This document shows, piece after piece, positions 26,584 to 39,380 of a DNA stretch of 64,000 nucleotides (position 1 is the stretch's first letter; each line of letters opens with the position of its first letter). The translations under genes were made by a program, and so were the position numbers. The notes below the pieces were generated by a model, which saw only the letters and a program-made list of their open reading frames with translations, did no database searches and was not told where the DNA came from. The DNA comes from Oenanthe sinensis. Its lineage: Eukaryota; Streptophyta; Magnoliopsida; Apiales; Apiaceae. Location: positions 1 to 64,000 of the forward strand of contig JAPMAC010000221.1 of assembly GCA_028671895.1 (NCBI GenBank), in the 5' to 3' direction.

Positions 26584-28239
26584 AGAATGATGATACAAGT
26601 CTTTATAAGTTGTTTTCATGTACAAGTGTGTTAAGAATGAAGCTAGAAGTTGTTTTCAAGTTAGAACGAGGTAAGAATGAAACCTAAATTTATTATGAAT
26701 GGTTTTCAAGTTCTAACGAGTGAAGAATGATGATACAAGTCTTTATAAGTTGTTTCCATGTACAAGTGTGTCAAGAATGAAGATAGAAGTTGTTTACAAG
26801 TTCGAACGGGTCAAGAATGAAGCCTAAAATTGTTATGAATGGTTTTCAGGTTCAAACGAGTGAAGAATGATGATACAAGTCTTTATAAGTTGTTTCCATG
26901 TACAAATGAGTCAAGAATGAAGCTAGAAGTTGTTTTCAAGTTCGAACGAGTCAAGAATGAAGCTAGAAGTTGTTATGAATGGTTTTCAAGTTCGAACGAG
27001 TGAAGAATGATGATACAAGTCTTTATAAGTTGTTTCCATGTACAAATGTGTCAAGAACGAAGCTAGAAATTGTTTTCAAGTTCGAACGAGTCAAGAATGA
27101 AGCCTAAAATTGTTATGAATGGTTTCAAGTTCAAACGAGTGAACAATGAAGATACAAGTTTTTATAAGTTGTTTCCAAGTACAAATGAGTCAAGAATGTA
27201 GTTAGAAGTTGTTTTCAAGTTAGAACGAGTCAAGAATGAAGCCTAAAATTGTTATGAATGGTTTTCAAGTTCAAACGAGTGAAGAATGATGATACAAGTC
27301 TTTATAAGTTGTTTCCATGTACAAATAGGTCAAGAATGAAGTTAGAAGTTGTTTTCAAGTTTGAACGAGTCAAGAATGAAGCCTAAAATTGTTATGAATG
27401 GTTTTCAAGTTCAAACGAGTGAGGAATGATGATACAAGTCTTTATAAGTTGTTTCCATGTACAAATGAGTCAAGAATGAAACTAGAAGTTATTTTCAAGT
27501 TCGAACGAGACAAGAATGAAGTCTAAAATTGTTTTTAATGGTTTCAAGTTCAAACTAGTGAACAATGATTATACAAGTCTTTAAAAGGTTTTTCCATGTA
27601 CAAATGAGTCAAGAATGAAGCTAGAAGTTGATTTCAAGTTTCAACGAGTCAAGAATGAAACCTAAAATTGTTATGAATGGTTTTCAAGTTCCAACGAGTG
27701 AAGAATGATGATAAAAGTCTTTATAAGTTGTTTCCGAGTACAAATGAGTCAAGAATGATGCTAGAAGTCGTTTTCAAGTTTGAACGAGTCAAGAATGAAG
27801 CCTAAAATTGTTTTGAATGGTTTCAAGTTCAAACGAGTGAACAATGATGATACAAGTTTTTATAAGTTGTTTCCATGTACAAATAGGTCAAGAATGAAGT
27901 TAAAAGTTGTTTTCAAGTTCGAACGAGTCAACAATGAATCCTAACATTGTAATGAATGGTTTTCAAGTTCAAACGAGTGAAGAATGATAATATAAGTCTT
28001 TATAAGTTGTTTCCATGTACAAGTGTGTTAAGAATGAAGCTAGAAGTTGTTTTCAAGTTCGAATGGGACAAGAATGAAGCCTAAAATTGTTATGAATGGT
28101 TTTCAAGTTCAAACGAGTGAAGAATGATGATACAAGTCTTTATAAGTTGTTTCCATGTTCAAATGAGTCAAGAATGAAGCTAGAAGTTGTTTTCAAGTTC
28201 GAACGAGTCAAGAATGAAGCTAGAAGTTGTTATGAATGG

Positions 28240-31200
28240 TTTTCAAGTTCGAACGAGTGAAGAATGATGATACAAGTCTTTATAAGTTGTTTCTATGTAC
28301 AAATGTGTCAAGAACGAAGCTAGAAATAGTTTTCAAGTTCGAACGAGTCAAGAATGAAGCCTAAAATTGTCATGAATGGTTTCAAGTTCAAACGAGTGAA
28401 CAATGAAGATACAAGTTTTTATAAGTTGTTTCCAAGTACAAATGAGTCAAGAATGAAGTTAGAAGTTGTTTTCATGTTCGAACGAGTCAAGAATGAATCC
28501 TAAAATTGTAATGAATGGTTTTCAAGTTCAAACGAGTGAAGAATGATGATATAAGTCTTTATAAGTTGTTTCCATGTACAAGTGTGTTAAGAATGAAGCT
28601 AGAAGTTGTTTTCAAGTTAGAACGAGTCAAGAATGAAGCCTAAAATTGTTATGAATGGTTTTCAAGTTCAAACGAGTGAAGAATGATGATACAAGTCTTT
28701 ATAAGTTGTTTCCATGTACAAATAGGTCAAGAATGAAGCTAGAAGTTGTTTTCAAGTTTGAACGAGTCAAGAATGAAGCCTAAAATTGTTATGAATGGTT
28801 TTCAAGTTCAAACGAGTGAGGAATGATGATACAAGTCTTTATAAGTTGTTTCCATGTACAAATGAGTCAAGAATGAAACTAGAAGTTGTTTTCAAGTTCG
28901 AACGAGACAAGAATGAAGTCTAAAATTGTTTTTAATGGTTTCAAGTTCAAACGAGTGAACAGTGATGATACAAGTCTTTATAAGTTGTTTCCATGTACAA
29001 ATGAGTCAAGAATGAAGCTAGAAGTTGTTTTCAAGTTCAAACGAGTCAAGAATGAAGCTAGAAGTTGTTATGAATGGTTTTCAAGTTCGAACGAGTGAAG
29101 AATGATGATACAAGTCTTTATAAGTTGTTTCCATGTACAAATGTGTCAAGAACGAACTAGAAATTGTTTTCAAGTTCGAACGAGTCAAGAATGAAGCCTA
29201 AAATTGTTATGAATGGTTTCAAGTTCAAACGAGTGAACAATGAAGATACAAGTTTTTATAAGTTGTTTCCAAGTACAAATGAGTCAAGAATGAAGCTAGA
29301 AGTTGTTTTCAAGTTCGAACGAGTCAAGAATGAAGCCTAAAATTGTTATGAATGGTTTTCAAGTTCAAACGAGTGAGGAATGATGATACAAGTCTTTATA
29401 AGTTGTTTCCATGTACAAATGAGTCAAGAATGAAACTAGAAGTTGTTTTCAAGTTCGAACGAGACAAGAATGAAGTCTAAAATTGTTTTTAATGGTTTCA
29501 AGTTCAAATGAGTGAACAATGATTATACAAGTCTTTAAAAGTTTTTTCCATGTACAAATGAGTCAAGAATGAAGCTAGAAGTTGATTTCAAGTTTGAACG
29601 AGTCAAGAATGAAACCTAAAATTGTTATGAATGGTTTTCAAGTTCCAACGAGTGAAGAATGATGATAAAAGTCTTTATAAGTTGTTTCCAAGTACAAATG
29701 AGTCAAGAATGAAGCTAGAAGTTGTTTTCAACTTCGAACGAGTCAATAATAAAGCCTAAAATATTTTTTAATGGTTTCAAGTTCAAACGAGTGAACAATG
29801 ATGATACAAGTCTTTATAAGTTGTTTCCATGTACAAATGAGTCAAGAATGAAGCTAGAAGTTGTTTTCAAGTTCGAACGAGTCAAGAATGAAGCCTAAAA
29901 TTGTTATGAATGGTTTTCAAGTTCAAACGAGTGAGGAATGATGATACAAGTCTTTATAAGTTGTTTCCATGTACAAATGAGTCAAGAATGAAGCTAGAAG
30001 TTGTTTTCAAGTTCAAACGAGTCAAGAATGAAGCTAGAAGTTGTTATGAATGGTTTTCAAGTTCGAACGAGTGAAGAATGATGACACAAGTCTTTATAAG
30101 TTGTTTCCATGTACAAATGTGTCAAGAACGAAGCTAGAAATTGTTTTCAAGTTCGAACGAGTCAAGAATGAAGCCTAAAATTGTTATGAATGGTTTCAAG
30201 TTCAAACGAGTGAACAATGAAGATACAAGTTTTTATAAGTTGTTTCCAAGTACAAATGAGTCAAGAATGAAGCTAGAAGTTGTTTTAAAGTTTGAACGAG
30301 TCAAGAATGAAGCAGAAGTTGTTATGAATGGTTTTCAAGTTCGAACGAGTGAAGAATGATGATACAAGTCTTTATAAGTTGTTTCCATCAACAAGTGTGT
30401 TAAGAATGAAGCTAGAAGTTGTTTTCAAGTTAGAACGAGTCAAGAATGAAGCCTAAAATTGTTATGAATGGTTTTCAAGTTCAAACGAGTGAGGAATGAT
30501 GATACAAGTCTTTATAAGATGTTTCCATGTACAAATGAGTCAAGAATGAAACTAGAAGTTATTTTCAAGTTCGAACGAGACAAGAATGAAGTCTAAAATT
30601 GTTTTTAATGGTTTCAAGTTCAAACGAGTGAAGAATGATGATAAAAGTCTTTATAAGTTGTTTCCAAGTACAAATGAGTCAAGAATGATGCTAGAAGTCG
30701 TTTTCAAGTTCGAACGAGTCAAGAATGAAGCCTAAAATTGTTTTGAATGGTTTTCAAGTTCGAACGAGTGAAGAATGATGATACAAGTCTTTATAAGTTG
30801 TTTCTATGTACAAATGTGTCAAGAACGAAGCTAGAAATAGTTTTCAAGTTCGAACGAGTCAAGAATGAAGCCTAAAATTGTCATGAATGGTTTCAAGTTC
30901 AAACGAGTGAACAATGAAGATACAAGTTTTTATAAGTTGTTTCCAAGTACAAATGAGTCAAGAATGAAGTTAGAAGTTGTTTTCATGTTCGAACGAGTCA
31001 AGAATGAATCCTAAAATTGTAATGAATGGTTTTCAAGTTCAAACGAGTGAAGAATGATGATATAAGTCTTTATAAGTTGTTTCCATGTACAAGTGTGTTA
31101 AGAATGAAGCTAGAAGTTGTTTTCAAGTTAGAACGAGTCAAGAATGAAGCCTAAAATTGTTATGAATGGTTTTCAAGTTCAAACGAGTGAAGAATGATGA

Positions 31201-33261
31201 TACAAGTCTTTATAAGTTGTTTCCATGTACAAATAGGTCAAGAATGAAGCTAGAAGTTGTTTTCAAGTTTGAACGAGTCAAGAATGAAGCCTAAAATTGT
31301 TATGAATGGTTTTCAAGTTCAAACGAGTGAGGAATGATGATACAAGTCTTTATAAGTTGTTTCCATGTACAAATGAGTCAAGAATGAAACTAGAAGTTGT
31401 TTTCAAGTTCGAACGAGACAAGAATGAAGTCTAAAATTGTTTTTAATGGTTTCAAGTTCAAACGAGTGAACAGTGATGATACAAGTCTTTATAAGTTGTT
31501 TCCATGTACAAATGAGTCAAGAATGAAGCTAGAAGTTGTTTTCAAGTTCAAACGAGTCAAGAATGAAGCTAGAAGTTGTTATGAATGGTTTTCAAGTTCG
31601 AACGAGTGAAGAATGATGATACAAGTCTTTATAAGTTGTTTCCATGTACAAATGTGTCAAGAACGAACTAGAAATTGTTTTCAAGTTCGAACGAGTCAAG
31701 AATGAAGCCTAAAATTGTTATGAATGGTTTCAAGTTCAAACGAGTGAACAATGAAGATACAAGTTTTTATAAGTTGTTTCCAAGTACAAATGAGTCAAGA
31801 ATGAAGCTAGAAGTTGTTTTCAAGTTCGAACGAGTCAAGAATGAAGCCTAAAATTGTTATGAATGGTTTTCAAGTTCAAACGAGTGAGGAATGATGATAC
31901 AAGTCTTTATAAGTTGTTTCCATGTACAAATGAGTCAAGAATGAAACTAGAAGTTGTTTTCAAGTTCGAACGAGACAAGAATGAAGTCTAAAATTGTTTT
32001 TAATGGTTTCAAGTTCAAATGAGTGAACAATGATTATACAAGTCTTTAAAAGTTTTTTCCATGTACAAATGAGTCAAGAATGAAGCTAGAAGTTGATTTC
32101 AAGTTTGAACGAGTCAAGAATGAAACCTAAAATTGTTATGAATGGTTTTCAAGTTCCAACGAGTGAAGAATGATGATAAAAGTCTTTATAAGTTGTTTCC
32201 AAGTACAAATGAGTCAAGAATGAAGCTAGAAGTTGTTTTCAACTTCGAACGAGTCAATAATAAAGCCTAAAATATTTTTTAATGGTTTCAAGTTCAAACG
32301 AGTGAACAATGATGATACAAGTCTTTATAAGTTGTTTCCATGTACAAATGAGTCAAGAATGAAGCTAGAAGTTGTTTTCAAGTTCGAACGAGTCAAGAAT
32401 GAAGCCTAAAATTGTTATGAATGGTTTTCAAGTTCAAACGAGTGAGGAATGATGATACAAGTCTTTATAAGTTGTTTCCATGTACAAATGAGTCAAGAAT
32501 GAAGCTAGAAGTTGTTTTCAAGTTCAAACGAGTCAAGAATGAAGCTAGAAGTTGTTATGAATGGTTTTCAAGTTCGAACGAGTGAAGAATGATGACACAA
32601 GTCTTTATAAGTTGTTTCCATGTACAAATGTGTCAAGAACGAAGCTAGAAATTGTTTTCAAGTTCGAACGAGTCAAGAATGAAGCCTAAAATTGTTATGA
32701 ATGGTTTCAAGTTCAAACGAGTGAACAATGAAGATACAAGTTTTTATAAGTTGTTTCCAAGTACAAATGAGTCAAGAATGAAGCTAGAAGTTGTTTTAAA
32801 GTTTGAACGAGTCAAGAATGAAGCAGAAGTTGTTATGAATGGTTTTCAAGTTCGAACGAGTGAAGAATGATGATACAAGTCTTTATAAGTTGTTTCCATC
32901 AACAAGTGTGTTAAGAATGAAGCTAGAAGTTGTTTTCAAGTTAGAACGAGTCAAGAATGAAGCCTAAAATTGTTATGAATGGTTTTCAAGTTCAAACGAG
33001 TGAGGAATGATGATACAAGTCTTTATAAGATGTTTCCATGTACAAATGAGTCAAGAATGAAACTAGAAGTTATTTTCAAGTTCGAACGAGACAAGAATGA
33101 AGTCTAAAATTGTTTTTAATGGTTTCAAGTTCAAACGAGTGAAGAATGATGATAAAAGTCTTTATAAGTTGTTTCCAAGTACAAATGAGTCAAGAATGAT
33201 GCTAGAAGTCGTTTTCAAGTTCGAACGAGTCAAGAATGAAGCCTAAAATTGTTTTGAATGG
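28240..33261 (+). repeat. Two tandem copies of a 2,511-bp (18-mer) duplication unit
   Basis: 28,240-30,750 and 30,751-33,261 match almost perfectly (28,886 pairs with 31,397; 30,141 with 32,652), including rare alleles GAACGAACTAG, CAACTTCGAACGAGTC and CCATCAACAAGTG. The join lies in a GAATGGTTTTCAAGTT context near 30,750, a sequence common to all module B copies. Confidence 0.9.
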
Positions 33262-36200
33262 TTTCAAGTTCAAACGAGTGAACAATGATGATACAAGTTT
33301 TTATAAGTTGTATCCATGTACAAATAGGTCAAGAATGAAGCTAGAAGTTGTTTTCAAGTTTGAACGAGTCAAGAATGAAGCCTAAAATTGTTATGAATGG
33401 TTTTCAAGTTCAAACGAGTGAGGAATGATGATACAAGTCTTTATAAGCTGTTTCCATGTACAAATGAGTCAAGAATGAAGCTAGAAGTTGTTTTCAAGTT
33501 CTAACGAGTCAAGATTGAAGCTAGAAGTTGTTATGAATGGTTTTCAAGTTCGAACGAGTGAAGAATGATGATACAAGTCTTTATAAGTTGTTTCCATGTA
33601 CAAATGTGTCAAGAACGAAGCTAGAATTTGTTTTCAAGTTCGAACGAGTCAAGAATGAAGCCTAAAATTGTTATGAATGGTTTCAAGTTCAAACGAGTGA
33701 ACAATGAAGATACAAGGTTTTATAAGTTGTTTCCAAGTACAAATGAGTCAAGAATGTAGTTAGAAGTTGTTTTCAAGTTAGAACGAGTCAAGAATGAAGC
33801 CTAAAATTGTTATGAATGGTTTTCAAGTTCAAACGAGTGAAGAATGATGATACAAGTCTTTATAAGTTGTTTCCATGTACAAATAGGTCAAGAATGAAGT
33901 TAGAAGTTGTTTTCAAGTTTGAACGAGTCAAGAATGAAGCCTAAAATTGTTATGAATGGTTTTCAAGTTCAAACGAGTGAGGAATGATGATACAAGTCTT
34001 TATAAGTTGTTTCCATGTACAAATGAGTCAAGAATGAAACTAGAAGTTATTTTCAAGTTCGAACGAGACAAGAATGAAGTCTAAAATTGTTTTTAATGGT
34101 TTCAAGTTCAAACTAGTGAACAATGATTATACAAGTCTTTAAAAGGTTTTTCCATGTACAAATGAGTCAAGAATGAAGCTAGAAGTTGATTTCAAGTTTC
34201 AACGAGTCAAGAATGAAACCTAAAATTGTTATGAATGGTTTTCAAGTTCCAACGAGTGAAGAATGATGATAAAAGTCTTTATAAGTTGTTTCCAAGTACA
34301 AATGAGTCAAGAATGATGCTAGAAGTCGTTTTCAAGTTTGAACGAGTCAAGAATGAAGCCTAAAATTGTTTTGAATGGTTTCAAGTTCAAACGAGTGAAC
34401 AATGATGATACAAGTTTTTATAAGTTGTTTCCATGTACAAATAGGTCAAGAATGAAGTTAAAAGTTGTTTTCAAGTTCGAACGAGTCAAGAATGAATCCT
34501 AACATTGTAATGAATGGTTTTCAAGTTCAAACGAGTGAAGAATGATAATATAAGTCTTTATAAGTTGTTTCCATGTACAAGTGTGTTAAGAATGAAGCTA
34601 GAAGTTGTTTTCAAGTTCGAATGGGACAAGAATGAAGCCTAAAATTGTTATGAATGGTTTTCAAGTTCAAACGAGTGAAGAATGATGATACAAGTCTTTA
34701 TAAGTTGTTTCCATGTTCAAATGAGTCAAGAATGAAGCTAGAAGTTGTTTTCAAGTTCGAACGAGTCAAGAATGAAGCTAGAAGTTGTTATGAATGGTTT
34801 TCAAGTTCGAACGAGTGAAGAATGATGATACAAGTCTTTATAAGTTGTTTCTATGTACAAATGTGTCAAGAACGAAGCTAGAAATAGTTTTCAAGTTCGA
34901 ACGAGTCAAGAATGAAGCCTAAAATTGTTATGAATGGTTTCAAGTTCAAACGAGTGAACAATGAAGATACAAGTTTTTATAAGTTGTTTCCAAGTACAAA
35001 TGAGTCAAGAATGAAGTTAGAAGTTGTTTTCAAGTTCGAACGAGTCAAGAATGAATCCTAAAATTGTAATGAATGGTTTTCAAGTTCAAACGAGTGAAGA
35101 ATGATGATATAAGTCTTTATAAGTTGTTTCCATGTACAAGTGTGTTAAGAATGAAGCTAGAAGTTGTTTTCAAGTTAGAACGAGTCAAGAATGAAGCCTA
35201 AAATTGTTATGAATGGTTTTCAAGTTCAAACGAGTGAAGAATGATGATACAAGTCTTTATAAGTTGTTTCCATGTACAAGTAGGTCAAGAATGAAGCTAG
35301 AAGTTGTTTTCAAGTTTGAACGAGTCAAGAATGAAGCCTAAAATTGTTATGAATGGTTTTCAAGTTCAAACGAGTGAGGAATGATGATACAAGTCTTTAT
35401 AAGTTGTTTCCATGTACAAATGAGTCAAGAATGAAACTAGAAGTTGTTTTCAAGTTCGAACGAGACAAGAATGAAGTCTAAAATTGTTTTTAATGGTTTC
35501 AAGTTCAAACGAGTGAACAGTGATGATACAAGTCTTTATAAGTTGTTTCCATGTACAAATGAGTCAAGAATGAAGCTAGAAGTTGTTTTCAAGTTCAAAC
35601 GAGTCAAGAATGAAGCTAGAAGTTGTTATGAATGGTTTTCAAGTTCGAACGAGTGAAGAATGATGATACAAGTCTTTATAAGTTGTTTCCATGTACAAAT
35701 GTGTCAAGAACGAAGCTAGAATTTGTTTTCAAGTTCGAACGAGTCAAGAATGAAGCCTAAAATTGTTATGAATGGTTTCAAGTTCAAACGAGTGAACAAT
35801 GAAGATACAAGTTTTTATAAGTTGTTTCCAAGTACAAATGAGTCAAGAATGAAGCTAGAAGTTGTTTTAAAGTTTGAACGAGTCAAGAATGAAGCAGAAG
35901 TTGTTATGAATGGTTTTCAAGTTCGAACGAGTGAAGAAGGATGATACAAGTCTTTATAAGTTGTTTCCATCAACAAGTGTGTTAAGAATGAAGCTAGAAG
36001 TTGTTTTCAAGTTAGAACGAGTCAAGAATGAAGCCTAAAATTGTTATGAATGGTTTTCTAGTTCAAACGAGTGAGGAATGATGATACAAGTCTTTATAAG
36101 TTGTTTCCATGTACAAATGAGTCAAGAATGAAACTAGAAGTTATTTTCAAGTTCGAACGAGACAAGAATGAAGTCTAAAATTGTTTTTAATGGTTTCAAG

Positions 36201-38411
36201 TTCAAACGAGTGAAGAATGATGATAAAAGTCTTTATAAGTTGTTTCCAAGTACAAATGAGTCAAGAATGATGCTAGAAGTCGTTTTCAAGTTCGAACGAG
36301 TCAAGAATGAAGCCTAAAATTGTTTTGAATGGTTTCAAGTTCAAACGAGTGAACAATGATGATACAAGTTTTTATAAGTTGTATCCATGTACAAATAGGT
36401 CAAGAATGAAGCTAGAAGTTGTTTTCAAGTTTGAACGAGTCAAGAATGAAGCCTAAAATTGTTATGAATGGTTTTCAAGTTCAAACGAGTGAGGAATGAT
36501 GATACAAGTCTTTTTAAGCTGTTTCCATGTACAAATGAGTCAAGAATGAAGCTAGAAGTTGTTTTCAAGTTCTAACGAGTCAAGATTGAAGCTAGAAGTT
36601 GTTATGAATGGTTTTCAAGTTCGAACGAGTGAAGAATGATGATACAAGTCTTTATAAGTTGTTTCCATGTACAAATGTGTCAAGAACGAAGCTAGAATTT
36701 GTTTTCAAGTTCGAACGAGTCAAGAATGAAGCCTAAAATTGTTATGAATGGTTTCAAGTTCAAACGAGTGAACAATGAAGATACAAGGTTTTATAAGTTG
36801 TTTCCAAGTACAAATGAGTCAAGAATGAAGCTAGAAGTTGTTTTCAAGTTCGAACGAGTCAAGAATGATGCAGAAGTTGTTATGAATGGTTTTCAAGTTC
36901 GAACGAGTGAAGAATGATGATACAAGTCTTTATAAGTTGTTTCCATCTACAAGTGTGTTAAGAATGAAGCTAGAAGTTGTTTTCAAGTTCGAACGGGTCA
37001 AGAATGAAGCCTAAAATTGTTATGAATGGTTTTCAAGTTCAAACGAGTGAGGAATGATGATACAAGTCTTTATAAGTTGTTTCCATGTACAAATGAGTCA
37101 AGAATGAAACTAGAAGTTATTTTCAAGTTCGAACGAGACAAGAATGAAGTCTAAAATTGTTTTTAGTGGTTTCAAGTTCAAACGAGTGAACAATGATGAT
37201 ACAAGTCTTTAAAAGTTGTTTCCATGTACAAATGAGTCATGAATGAAGCTAGAAGTTGATTTCAAGTTTGAACGAGTCAAGAATGAAGCCTAAAATTGTT
37301 ATGAATGGTTTTCAAGTTCGAACGAGTGAAGAATGATGATAAAAGTCTTTATAAGTTGTTTCCAAGTACAAATGAGTCAAGAATGATGCTAGAAGTCGTT
37401 TTCAAGTTCGAACGAGTCAAGAATGAAGCCTAAAATTGTTTTGAATGGTTTCAAGTTCAAACGAGTGAACAATGATGATACAAGTTTTTATAAGTTGTTT
37501 CCATGTACAAATGAGTCAAGAATGAAGTTAAAAGTTGTTTTCAAATTCGAACGAGGCAAGAATGAATCCTAAAATTGTAATGAATGGTTTTCAAGTTCAA
37601 ACGAGTGAAGAATAATGATATATGTCTTTATAAGTTGTTTCCATGTACAAGTGTGTCAAGAATGAAGCTAGAAGTTGTTTTCATGTTAGAACGAGTCAAG
37701 AATGAAGCCTAAAATTGTTATGAATGGTTTTCAAGTTCAAACGAGTGAAGAATGATGATACAAGTCTTTATAAGTTGTTTCCATGTACAAATGAGTCAAG
37801 AATGAAGCTAGAAGTTGTTTTCAAGTTCGAACGAGTCAAGAATCAAGCCTAAAATTGTTTTGAATGGTTTTCAAGTTCAAACGAGTGAAGAATGATGATA
37901 CAAGTCTTTATAAGTTGTTTCCATGTACAAATGAGTCAACAATGAAGCTAGAAGTTGTTTTCAAGTTCGAACGAGTCAAGAATCAAGCCTAAAATTGTTT
38001 TTAATGGTTTCAAGTTCAAACGAGTGAACAATGATGATACAAGTCTTTATAAGTTGTTTCCATGTACAAATGAGTCAAGAATGAAGCTAGAAGTTGTTTT
38101 CAAGTTCGAACGAGTCAAGAATGAAGCTAGAAGTTGTTATGAATGGTTTTCAAGTTCGAACGAGTGAAGAATGATGATACAAGTCTTTATAAGTTGTTTC
38201 CATGTACAAATTTGTCAAGAACGAAGCTAGAAATTGTTTTCAAGTTCGAACGAGTCAAGAATGAAGCCTAAAATTGTTATGAATGGTTTTAAGTTCAAAC
38301 GAGTGAACAATAAAGATACAAGTTTTTATAAGTTGTTTCCAAGTACAAATGAGTCAAGAATGAAGCTAGAAGTTGTTTTCAAGTTCGAACGAGTCAAGAA
38401 TGAAGCAGAAG

Positions 38412-38427
38412 TTTCAAGAGTGTTTGG
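38412..38427 (+). other. Templated filler at the satellite/retroelement junction
   Basis: The bases TTTCAAGAGTGTTTGG at the junction are identical to 38,526-38,541 in the integrase gene. True colinear homology to the intact copy starts only at TTGG (38,424, equivalent to 48,390). The junction is therefore satellite, then a 16-base patch from about 100 bp downstream, then integrase, joined through a 4-base TTGG overlap. This fits template switching during break repair. Confidence 0.75.
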
Positions 38428-39341
38428 TTCATTTGTACCTAAAAGAGATTGTTATGCGACATGGTGTTCCTGTATCAATAGTGTCAGACAGAGACCCGAG
38501 ATTCAATTCTAGATTCTGGAAGAAATTTCAAGAGTGTTTGGGAACAAAGCTGAATATGAGTACTGCATATCATCCTCAGACAGATGGCCAGAGTGAAAGG
38601 ACAATTCAGACCATTGAAGACATGTTAAGAGTTTGTGCCTTGGATTTTGAAGGAAGCTGGGACGAGCATCTACCGTTAGTGGAGTTTTCATATAACAACA
38701 GCTATCATGCCAGTATTGGGATGCCCCCGTATGAAGCTTTGTATGGAAGAAAGTGTAGATCACCAGTATGTTGGAATGAAGTTGGTGAACGTAAGATTTT
38801 AGGTCTAGAGCTTGTGCAACAAACTAAAGAAAAGATTGAGTTGATTCAGAAGAGATTGTTAGCTGCTCAAGATAGGCAAAAGAAGTATGCTGACCAGTCA
38901 AGTAAGGATATGAATTTTGAAGAAGGTGACCAAGTGTTGCTAAAGATTTCTCCGTGGAAAGGTGTTAGTAGATTTGGCAAGAAAGGAAAGCTTAATCCAA
39001 GATATGTAGGACCTTTTGAAGTTTTGAAGCAAGTTGGGAAAGTTGCATATGAATTGGCTCTACCACCACAGATGCAGCACATTCACAATGTTTTTCACGT
39101 ATCTATGCTTAGAAAGTATAATCCCGACATGAGTCATGTAATAGAGTATGAACCCCTAGAGATTCAACCCGACTTGTCCTATGTAGAACAGCCTGTAGAG
39201 ATTCAGGATCGTAAGGATAAAGTTTTAAGTAATAAGTCTGTTAAGCTTGTAAAGGTTTTGTGGAGAAATCCTCGAGTTGAGGAATCCACCTGGGAACTTG
39301 AGAGTGAAATGCTCGAAAAGTATCCCTATCTGTTTACTTAG
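38424..39341 (+). pseudogene. Truncated 3' pol fragment: integrase catalytic part, GPY/F module and chromodomain
   Basis: A 5'-truncated copy of the end of pol, open to its TAG at 39,339. It begins just before VHLYLKEIVMRHG and keeps the second and third integrase acidic motifs (VSDRDPRF; QTDGQSERT), the GPY/F module (NPRYVGPFEVLKQ) and the C-terminal chromodomain (KLVKVLWRNPRVEESTWE). The zinc-binding domain and first catalytic Asp are missing. Compared with the intact-length copy it has a Gln codon (CAG, about 38,847) where that copy has TAG, and a few missense differences (M/K, P/L, S/R, S/R). The frame runs on upstream into satellite without an ATG, so the 5' extension is accidental. It is too truncated to make an active integrase. 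Confidence 0.9.
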
Positions 39342-39344
39342 GCT

Positions 39345-39362
39345 GATTCTGGGGACAGAATC
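39345..39362 (+). other. Perfect 7-bp stem-loop between pol stop and PPT (left copy)
   Basis: GATTCTG-GGGA-CAGAATC forms a perfect hairpin 3 bases after the pol TAG and just upstream of the polypurine tract. The same hairpin is at 49,311-49,328 in the right copy. Confidence 0.6.
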
Positions 39363-39367
39363 TTTTT

Positions 39368-39380
39368 AAGGGGGGGAGAA
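39368..39380 (+). other. Polypurine tract of the truncated left copy
   Basis: AAGGGGGGGAGAA directly abuts the TG of the LTR at 39,381, the expected place for the plus-strand DNA primer. Confidence 0.9.

Larger units (their letters stand above)
25331..38411 (+). repeat. Satellite array block 4, left flank of the retroelement
   Basis: Head-to-tail monomers of 139-140 bp with a common hybrid module (GAAGCTAGAAGTTGTTATGAATGG) that creates repeated frames of about 70 codons. Large duplications are 28,240-30,750 at +2,511, about 27,000-29,150 at +6,558, and about 32,650-33,780 at +3,071. The array stops inside module B at GAATGAAGCAGAAG (38,411), where retroelement-derived sequence begins. There is no gene in this block. 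Confidence 0.95.

Noticed and set aside
26092..38167. Repeated open frames of about 70 codons beginning MFSSSNE, also at 54-63.5 kb
   Set aside because: They are the satellite read through about 1.5 monomers. A 140-bp unit shifts frame each repeat, starts are usually non-ATG, and variants disrupt them freely. There is no evidence of coding selection.
1..38411. Repeat-spacer pattern suggesting a CRISPR array
   Set aside because: All intervals are variants of one another rather than unique spacers, the repeat is 140 bp, and the context is a plant satellite.
38509..39082. Minus-strand frames opposite integrase, also at 45,324-45,758 and 48,475-49,048
   Set aside because: Antisense shadows of the conserved pol and gag frames; no start context, domains or independent support.
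38373..39341. 322-codon frame fusing satellite to integrase
   Set aside because: The start lies in satellite without an ATG and the integrase part lacks its N-terminal domain. The fusion is a by-product of the deletion junction and filler.
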